This document shows, piece by piece, positions 1 through 4,818 of a stretch of 5,892 nucleotides of DNA. Numbering within the stretch: position 1 is the stretch's first letter; each line of letters opens with the position of its first letter. Location: positions 1 to 5,892 of the forward strand of contig CATKFJ010000089.1 of assembly GCA_949747725.1 (NCBI GenBank), given 5' to 3'. The stretch comes from an uncultured bacterium (lineage in GTDB: Bacteria > Bacillota > Clostridia > Christensenellales > Pumilibacteraceae). The notes below the pieces were generated by a model. It was not told where the DNA came from. It ran no database searches and was given only the letters and a program-made list of their open reading frames with translations. A program made the position numbers and the translations under genes.

Positions 1-584
1 ATAAGCGCCGAAAACAGCTCGGCTTTGCCGCCTTTGGGCAGATACTCGGATATCGGTTTATTGGTTATGTCGTGCGGCGGTGTGAACTCGGTGCGAGTAA
101 GCTCCGCATTGCGCATTACGGCTGCATGACGGTAACTGACGCCGGCATAAAGCTCTAATCCGTAACTTGCAAACAGCGGCTTTAGCGATTCGATGATCGC
201 CGACGATTCCTCGGTTGATATTTCGCCTGCGGAGTAGTCGAGCATTATGCGGTCGTTAAGCTTGTTCGAATCGGACAGGGTAACGAGATTGACGCGAAAC
301 GTTATATCGTTATTGTCGAGTTTGATGCCCATAGACAGAGCTTCGAGCGGAGATCTTCCGGTATAGCAATCGAGAGGATCATATCCGAGCGCCGCAAGAT
401 TGCATACGTCCGATCCGGGTTTCAGTTCGTCGGGAACGGTTTTTACAAGCCCCGTCAAACCTTTTGCGCATAGCAAGTCCATAGTTGGCTTGTATGCTTC
501 GTCCATAGGCGTAAGCCCGTTTTCGTCGGGACGGTCAGCCATGCCGTCGCAAAGAACGGTTAAATATTTCTTGTGCATGATCAT
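1..584 (-). CDS. apgM: Cofactor-independent phosphoglycerate mutase, ApgM type (3' part outside window)
   Basis: This is the N-terminal 194 residues of a 2,3-bisphosphoglycerate-independent phosphoglycerate mutase of the archaeal/ApgM type (alkaline phosphatase superfamily), which interconverts 3- and 2-phosphoglycerate in glycolysis. Family proteins are about 400 residues, so roughly half is visible; the reading frame is open to base 1. Seen: the metal-site segment CDGMAD (12-17), KPTMD (32-36), PGSDVCN (56-62) with the presumed catalytic Ser58, LGYDP (66-70), YTGRSPLEA (74-82), DYSAGEISTEE (116-126), SYRH (150-153) and PPHDI (169-173). The start at 584 is preferred because AGAAGG (593-598) lies 8 nt upstream; Met3 would be spaced 14 nt. 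The gene follows glmS by 76 nt with no promoter that I can see, so it is probably co-transcribed. Oddities: Cys12 where relatives usually have Gly before DGMAD, and Glu121 where I recall His in many relatives. Some family members are annotated as a proposed homoserine kinase; nothing in this window supports that role. Confidence 0.9.
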   Translation of the reverse strand, partial: MIMHKKYLTVLCDGMADRPDENGLTPMDEAYKPTMDLLCAKGLTGLVKTVPDELKPGSDVCNLAALGYDPLDCYTGRSPLEALSMGIKLDNNDITFRVNLVTLSDSNKLNDRIMLDYSAGEISTEESSAIIESLKPLFASYGLELYAGVSYRHAAVMRNAELTRTEFTPPHDITNKPISEYLPKGGKAELFSAL

Positions 585-592
585 ATGTAAAA

Positions 593-598
593 CCTTCT
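593..598 (-). promoter_or_regulatory. Ribosome binding site of apgM
   Basis: AGAAGG on the minus strand, 8 nt before the ATG at 584. It decides between two in-frame ATGs (584 and 578) in favour of the first. The 585-660 gap between glmS and apgM shows no TTGACA/TATAAT pair and no hairpin followed by a T-tract. Confidence 0.65.
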
Positions 599-660
599 AT
601 GTATTAAACGGGTAAAAAGCGGGTGATTATCGGTACGAATATCGCCAAACCGACAGCCGG

Positions 661-2484
661 TTATTCTACCGTTACCGATTTCGCGAGGTTGCGCGGCTTG
701 TCGATATCGCAACCGCGCTCGGCAGCGACATAGTATGCAAACAGCTGGAGCACAACCGCGGTAAGGATGGGCGTTAAGTCGTCGTCGCAGTCGGGGATAG
801 TCAACATTCCGTCCGAATTATCCTCGATCGCAATATTTGCCTGCGACGCAATCGCAAGTACTGTTCCGTTTCTGGACTGTACCGCTTTTACATTTGACAG
901 CATTTTATTGTAAAGCGCGCTTTGAGTTATAAGCGCAAGCGTTACCGTACCTTTCTCTACGAGCGAAATGGTGCCGTGTTTAAGCTCTCCGGCAGCGTAT
1001 GCTTCCGCGTGGATATACGAGATCTCTTTTAATTTGAGCGCACCTTCGAGCGAGGCTGCATAATCCGTTCCGCGTCCGATAAAGAACACGCAATGTTGTG
1101 ATGAATATTTCGCGGCATAGCTCTTTACGGAGTCGGTATCGTTGAGTATTTGTTCTACTTTTTGCGGAAGATTTATAAGCTCGTCAAGCATTTCGGAATA
1201 TCTCGCGTCCGAAACCGTGTGCTTGATTTTGGCGATCTTAAGCCCTATGAGGTATAACGCAGCTACTTGGGTGGTGTAGCCCTTGGTAGTCGCTACCGCT
1301 ATCTCCGGTCCGGCGTGCGTATACAAAACGTCGTGCGCTTCACGCGCTATGGGGCTTTCGACTACGTTTACTATGGCAATGGTGTGCGCGCCCATTTTTT
1401 TTGCGAGCCTGAGCGCCGCGAGAGTATCCGCGGTTTCGCCGCTTTGGCTTATGATAAGCGTCAATGTACGGTTATCAGTAATAGGGTCGGAGTAAATATA
1501 CTCGCTAGCAAGCACGCAGTTTACTCGTATTCGGCAGTATTTTTCAATAAAACTTTTGCCGACGATGCCGGCATGGTATGCCGATCCGCAACCGATGATA
1601 TCTATCTTGTCGATAAGATTGACGTTTCTCGCATCGAACGCGATTTTATCCAAAATAATTTCGGAGTTTTTTACGCGAGGACGAACCGTATCGGTCAGAG
1701 CGCGCGGCTGTTCGTATATCTCTTTAAGCATAAAGTGCGGATAACCGCCTTTTTCGGCTTGCGAAATGTCCCAATCTACACGGTACGGCGTTTTTTCCAT
1801 GCGGTTGCCGTGCGCATCGAAGAACAATGCCGAGCGCGACGTGAGTTTGGCGATTTCGCCGTCGCCGAGTTGCACGAAATTATGCGTGTATTCGAGTGCG
1901 GCGGCAAAGTCCGACGCTATAAAGTTTTCGTTTGCGCCGAGTCCGATAACAAGCGGATTATCCTTGCGGATAGCATAAACGGAATCGGGGGAATAGGTGG
2001 ATATTATTCCAACAGCATACGATCCGACGATTTTCGACATAACGGTGCATAAAGCCGATATCATATCTCCGTCGTAGTAGTACTGTATCAACTGCGCTAT
2101 CACTTCGCTGTCCGTATCGCTTTTGAATTTGTAGCCCTTTGAGGAAAGCTCCGCGCGAAGTTCCGCAAAGTTTTCTATTATTCCGTTGTGTACTATAGCG
2201 AAATTTCCGTCGGCGGACAGGTGCGGATGAGAATTTACGTCGCTCGGCACGCCGTGCGTTGCCCAACGCGTATGCCCGATACCGATGACGCCAGATAATT
2301 TTTTTCCGCCGTCCGTTTTTTGTTCGAGAACTTTTATCTTACCGGCGGATTTGATAAGATCGATCTTTTCGTTTATGACTGCAATGCCGCTACTGTCGTA
2401 TCCGCGGTATTCCAGCCGTTCAAGCCCTTTCAAAAGAATAGGCGCGGCTTGATTCGTTCCGGTGTATCCTATAATTCCGCACAT
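661..2484 (-). CDS. glmS: Glutamine--fructose-6-phosphate aminotransferase (isomerizing), GlmS
   Basis: Cytoplasmic enzyme (EC 2.6.1.16) that makes glucosamine-6-phosphate from fructose-6-phosphate and glutamine, the entry step to UDP-GlcNAc and peptidoglycan. The 607-residue product matches the usual length (E. coli about 609) and looks intact. The N-terminal class II glutaminase domain (about 1-240) begins MCGIIGYTG, so Cys2 becomes the N-terminal nucleophile after Met removal. It also has RWATHG (73-78), HNGIIENF (99-106) and SDTDSE (122-127). Two SIS sugar-isomerase domains follow: CGSAYHAG (299-306), SQSGETADT (346-354), AGPEIAVATTK (391-401), then FIGRGTDYAASLEGALKLKEISYIHAEAYAAGELKHG (468-504 region) with Glu487 and His503. 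The C-terminus ends AKSVTVE with Lys602, the residue expected to form the Schiff base with the sugar. The gene sits 14 nt behind a membrane-protein gene, with AGGAG directly after that gene's stop. No glmS ribozyme can fit in this gap. Confidence 0.98.
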   Translation of the reverse strand: MCGIIGYTGTNQAAPILLKGLERLEYRGYDSSGIAVINEKIDLIKSAGKIKVLEQKTDGGKKLSGVIGIGHTRWATHGVPSDVNSHPHLSADGNFAIVHNGIIENFAELRAELSSKGYKFKSDTDSEVIAQLIQYYYDGDMISALCTVMSKIVGSYAVGIISTYSPDSVYAIRKDNPLVIGLGANENFIASDFAAALEYTHNFVQLGDGEIAKLTSRSALFFDAHGNRMEKTPYRVDWDISQAEKGGYPHFMLKEIYEQPRALTDTVRPRVKNSEIILDKIAFDARNVNLIDKIDIIGCGSAYHAGIVGKSFIEKYCRIRVNCVLASEYIYSDPITDNRTLTLIISQSGETADTLAALRLAKKMGAHTIAIVNVVESPIAREAHDVLYTHAGPEIAVATTKGYTTQVAALYLIGLKIAKIKHTVSDARYSEMLDELINLPQKVEQILNDTDSVKSYAAKYSSQHCVFFIGRGTDYAASLEGALKLKEISYIHAEAYAAGELKHGTISLVEKGTVTLALITQSALYNKMLSNVKAVQSRNGTVLAIASQANIAIEDNSDGMLTIPDCDDDLTPILTAVVLQLFAYYVAAERGCDIDKPRNLAKSVTVE

Positions 2485-2493
2485 AATTTAAAG

Positions 2494-2498
2494 CTCCT
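2494..2498 (-). promoter_or_regulatory. glmS ribosome binding site abutting the upstream stop codon
   Basis: On the minus strand the upstream gene's TAA stop (2501-2499) is followed at once by AGGAG, then 9 nt, then the glmS ATG at 2484. Ribosomes ending on the membrane-protein gene would sit over this site, so translational coupling is likely (inference). The site confirms the ATG at 2484 as the start. Confidence 0.8.
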
Positions 2499-3191
2499 TT
2501 ACAGATCTGTATCTGTAGTGTTGTTGTCATCGTTTTTTTTGTTTTCGGCGTCGGGCTTGAAAATAATAAGCTTGATTATGAGCACGATCACCACGACAAC
2601 GGCGATCAAGAAAAATGCGAGCGTGATCCAATTAACGTAATCTTTGAATAGAAAACTTATCAATGTAATTATGCCGCATGCTACGGCGTTGCCTGCAATA
2701 ACGCCTATGAGCGATTTAAAAAATCCTATTTTCAGTATGGACGCAACCGCGCTGCCCGTCCATACGCCGGTGAGCGGCAGCGGAACCGCCACAAACAGCG
2801 CCGTTCCGCCCATTTTTTTCAAATCGGTTTTTGTGATCGCAATCCGTTTTTTATCGGTTCGATCGTCGTTTGCTGTCGTAACGTCGTCTTTTAGAGAGCG
2901 CGATTTCTTTTCGAATTTCTCGTATAAAAATTTACCGAGTTTCGAAAAAAACTTGGTGCGCGATAACGCGTTTATTATAGGAATGAACACTATCAGCAGT
3001 ATTGGCGCCATTATCGACGAACCCAAAAACGCCCATCCGAACGCTTCTGCCGGAGATAAACCCATACTCATTCCGAAAGGTATGGCAAAACGCGCTTCCG
3101 CTATAGGTATGAGCGACAGGAGCAGGACTGTAAGCGGAGCGCCGAGCGAGTTGTTCATGGCGTCTGCTATCGATTGAACAAAACCATTCAT
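2499..3191 (-). CDS. Small multi-drug export family membrane protein (COG2426/PF06695-like)
   Basis: A 230-residue integral membrane protein. It shows two features that I associate with the COG2426/PF06695 'small multi-drug export' family: an N-terminal hydrophobic hairpin with IPIAEARFAIPFG (28-40) and a second one with VPLPLTGVWTG (136-146). Hydrophobic segments lie at about 16-40, 48-75, 128-152, 155-183 and 187-211. A charged cytoplasmic-type loop (about 80-126, rich in Lys and Asp) separates the halves, and the protein ends in an Asn/Asp-rich tail (212-230). The family name rests on little experiment; the proline-containing half-hairpins resemble the re-entrant loops of DedA/VTT proteins, so a lipid-carrier role is possible (inference). 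It is first in an operon with glmS. The frame has a TAA at 3203-3201, so the start is ATG 3191 or Met12 (3158); neither has a Shine-Dalgarno. A strong promoter places the RNA start at or just before 3191, implying leaderless translation if that start is right. Confidence 0.88.
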   Translation of the reverse strand: MNGFVQSIADAMNNSLGAPLTVLLLSLIPIAEARFAIPFGMSMGLSPAEAFGWAFLGSSIMAPILLIVFIPIINALSRTKFFSKLGKFLYEKFEKKSRSLKDDVTTANDDRTDKKRIAITKTDLKKMGGTALFVAVPLPLTGVWTGSAVASILKIGFFKSLIGVIAGNAVACGIITLISFLFKDYVNWITLAFFLIAVVVVIVLIIKLIIFKPDAENKKNDDNNTTDTDL

Positions 3192-3199
3192 ACCGATAT

Positions 3200-3229
3200 A
3201 TTATAATCGAAATCAAGCGTTTATGTCAA
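3200..3229 (-). promoter_or_regulatory. Sigma70/sigmaA promoter of the membrane protein-glmS-apgM operon
   Basis: On the minus strand a perfect TTGACA (3229-3224) is followed by an 18-nt spacer and a perfect TATAAT (3205-3200). Transcription would begin near G3193-A3191, that is 0 to 3 nt before the ATG at 3191. No competing promoter of similar quality is seen further upstream on this strand. Confidence 0.85.
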
Positions 3230-3267
3230 CAATATACGTAAAAAAGACTCAAGCAAACGTAATGGAA

Positions 3268-3279
3268 CAAAATATTTTG
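3268..3279. promoter_or_regulatory. 12-bp perfect palindrome between divergent promoters, candidate operator
   Basis: CAAAATATTTTG reads the same on both strands. It ends 6 bp before the glmM -35 box and lies 38 bp upstream of the -35 box of the opposite operon, which is a suitable place for a regulator serving both. It is AT-rich and short, so it may be chance or an UP-like element. No regulator gene is in the window. Confidence 0.25.
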
Positions 3280-3285
3280 AAAACA

Positions 3286-3314
3286 TTGACAAAAATGCTC
3301 AAATATATTATACT
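3286..3314 (+). promoter_or_regulatory. Sigma70/sigmaA promoter of glmM
   Basis: TTGACA (3286-3291), a 17-nt spacer and TATACT (3309-3314). The RNA start is expected near G3321, giving a 5' leader of about 53 nt that is very AT-rich. The upstream flank (about 3264-3285) is A/T-rich and could act as an UP element. Confidence 0.85.
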
Positions 3315-3373
3315 TTTTCTGGCATATATCATAATTATAATCATATACTACCAAATCGACATTAGGAGGATAT

Positions 3374-4657
3374 ATGGGTAAATATTTCGGTACGGACGGC
3401 ATAAGGGGAAAGTACGGCGATAATCTCGATACCGCTTTGGCTTATAAGGTGGGACTTGCCATTGTCGCATACTTCGGAAAAGGTCAGGTCGTAGTCGGTC
3501 GTGATACCCGTGTTTCCGGTCCCGAAATTGAAGCGGCGCTTGTCGACGGACTTAAACGCGGCGGCGCCGAAATACTGACGGTGGGGATTCTGCCTACGCC
3601 TGCAATAGCGCGTATGGCTATAAAATACGGTGCGCTCTGCGGCATAGTTATTTCCGCGTCGCACAATCCGCCAGAGTACAACGGGATCAAAATATTCGAC
3701 GGTAACGGAGTAAAACTCAGCGAAGAGCAGGAAGGCAGTATCGAGTATTATATTGACAATCCCACCGAAATGCGTGCGGTAGGGTCAGTCAGGGAAATCG
3801 CCGACGCGCAAAAACAGTACGTCGATTACCTTGTGGAAACGGTCGATTACGATATGACAGGCGCAAAGGTGTGGCTCGACTGCGGTTACGGTGCGGCGTC
3901 TACGGTCGCACGACAGGCATTCGAGAGGTTGGGCGCAAGCGTCGAGATAGAAAACTTTAAGCTCCGCGGCGAAAAAATAAACTGCGGTTGCGGCGCGCTT
4001 CACCCCGATTATGTTCTTCATTCGATGGCTGCAACGGAATATAAGTTGGGATTCGCTTATGACGGCGACGCCGACAGGTTGTCGTTCGTGTTTGACGGAC
4101 GCATCATGGACGGCGATTCCGTGCTTTATAATTTGGGACGCGATATGGAACTAAAGGATAACGTCGTTGTAGGCACTATCCTATCCAATACCGCATTGGA
4201 GCGTCGGCTCGAAAAGGACGGACGGCGGCTTGTTCGTACCCCCGTCGGGGATAAATATATATGCGATCTGATGTTTAAAAAGGGTTATAATCTCGGCGGA
4301 GAACAGAGCGGACATTACATTGTTTATCCGCAGGCAACTACGGGCGACGGTATAATGTCGAGCATGATAATAACCAAAACACTGTACAAAAACGGCAAGC
4401 TCGGCGAATTTATGGAGCTTAATTTGTTTCCGCAGAAAGCTATTGCGGAATATGCCGATCAGTCGATCATGTACGAAAAGGAAATGATAGGGCTTATAGA
4501 GGAGTATACTACACGTTTGCAAGGTATAGGACGGCTTATCGTGCGAATGTCGGGGACAGAACCGAAAGTGCGCGTTATGTGCGAATGTGAGGATGCGCGT
4601 AAGATCGACGAAATACTTGCTGTATTTAAGAAATATATCAATACGCGTAAGTCTTGA
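3374..4657 (+). CDS. glmM: Phosphoglucosamine mutase, GlmM
   Basis: Cytoplasmic enzyme (EC 5.4.2.10) converting glucosamine-6-phosphate to glucosamine-1-phosphate, the step after GlmS. The 427-residue product is slightly shorter than the usual 440-450 but has all four domains of the alpha-D-phosphohexomutase fold. Seen: FGTDGIRG (5-12), GRDTRVSG (42-49), the active-site loop SASHNP (94-99) with Ser96 as the phosphorylated serine, the metal loop DGDADR (230-235) with Asp230, Asp232 and Asp234, TPVGDKY (289-295), the sugar-binding GGEQSGH (308-314), and the phosphate-binding RMSGTEPKVRV (391-401). The GTDGIRG start and the GGEQSGH loop favour GlmM over phosphomannomutase or phosphoglucomutase. 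AGGAGG (3364-3369) lies 4 nt before the ATG, a short but usable spacing. It has its own promoter and stands divergent to glmS rather than in one operon with it. Confidence 0.97.
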   Translation: MGKYFGTDGIRGKYGDNLDTALAYKVGLAIVAYFGKGQVVVGRDTRVSGPEIEAALVDGLKRGGAEILTVGILPTPAIARMAIKYGALCGIVISASHNPPEYNGIKIFDGNGVKLSEEQEGSIEYYIDNPTEMRAVGSVREIADAQKQYVDYLVETVDYDMTGAKVWLDCGYGAASTVARQAFERLGASVEIENFKLRGEKINCGCGALHPDYVLHSMAATEYKLGFAYDGDADRLSFVFDGRIMDGDSVLYNLGRDMELKDNVVVGTILSNTALERRLEKDGRRLVRTPVGDKYICDLMFKKGYNLGGEQSGHYIVYPQATTGDGIMSSMIITKTLYKNGKLGEFMELNLFPQKAIAEYADQSIMYEKEMIGLIEEYTTRLQGIGRLIVRMSGTEPKVRVMCECEDARKIDEILAVFKKYINTRKS

Positions 4658-4686
4658 AAGGCGAATAACTAGCTGATAAATCAAGT

Positions 4687-4708
4687 TTTGCGCTTTTTTC
4701 GGCGCAAA
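4687..4708 (+). terminator. Hairpin after glmM, possible weak terminator
   Basis: TTTGCGC (4687-4693) pairs perfectly with GCGCAAA (4702-4708) around an 8-nt loop TTTTTTCG. It starts 30 nt after the glmM stop, where a terminator is expected. Against this, the T-run is in the loop, and what follows the stem on either strand is not a T-tract, so it may be an inefficient terminator, an RNA 3' stabiliser or chance. Confidence 0.4.
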
Positions 4709-4732
4709 TATAAACAAATATTGTGATAAAGA

Positions 4733-4761
4733 TTGACATCGAAGCAACTTAATGCTATAGT
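4733..4761 (+). promoter_or_regulatory. Sigma70/sigmaA promoter of the dehydratase gene
   Basis: TTGACA (4733-4738), a 17-nt spacer, TATAGT (4756-4761), plus a TG dinucleotide at 4753-4754 that makes it an extended -10 promoter. The RNA start is expected near 4767-4768. It begins 25 nt after the glmM-side hairpin, so the dehydratase gene, and perhaps a following operon, need not depend on glmM transcription. Confidence 0.85.
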
Positions 4762-4818
4762 ATTCAAGGTAGAATAAAGTCCGGTGTAGGGACAGACGTA
4801 CCGAATAGAAGAGGAAAG

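Larger units (their letters stand above)
4658..4818 (+). other. Intergenic region between glmM and the dehydratase gene
   Basis: This 161-bp gap contains a hairpin at 4687-4708, a strong promoter at 4733-4761, and a leader of about 50 nt with a purine-rich ribosome site (AGAAGAGG, 4807-4814). I see no short ORF with a ribosome site and no RNA gene here. Confidence 0.7.

Noticed and set aside
400..615. Open frame of 71 codons on the plus strand
   Set aside because: It overlaps the apgM start region in antisense, where the apgM frame has many conserved motifs and a ribosome site.
585..660. Possible promoter or terminator between glmS and apgM
   Set aside because: No -35/-10 pair with suitable spacing and no stem followed by a T-tract was found on the minus strand.
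1267..2052. Open frame of 261 codons on the plus strand
   Set aside because: It lies entirely antisense to the well-conserved glmS frame, has no ribosome site and its translation resembles no family that I know. It is explained by the codon use of glmS.
2501..2510. 10-bp palindrome ACAGATCTGT at the end of the membrane-protein gene
   Set aside because: It lies within and at the end of the coding sequence, is short and is not followed by a T-tract, so it is not a terminator. Likely chance.
2644..3177. Open frame of 177 codons on the plus strand
   Set aside because: It is antisense to the membrane-protein gene, which has clear family motifs. The hydrophobic look of its translation mirrors the opposite strand.
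3304..3356. AT-rich repeated ATCATA-like bases in the glmM leader
   Set aside because: They are imperfect and too short to be a convincing operator or repeat in such AT-rich DNA.
4181..4747. Open frame of 188 codons on the minus strand
   Set aside because: It is antisense to the 3' half of glmM and runs through the intergenic hairpin. No motif or ribosome site supports it.
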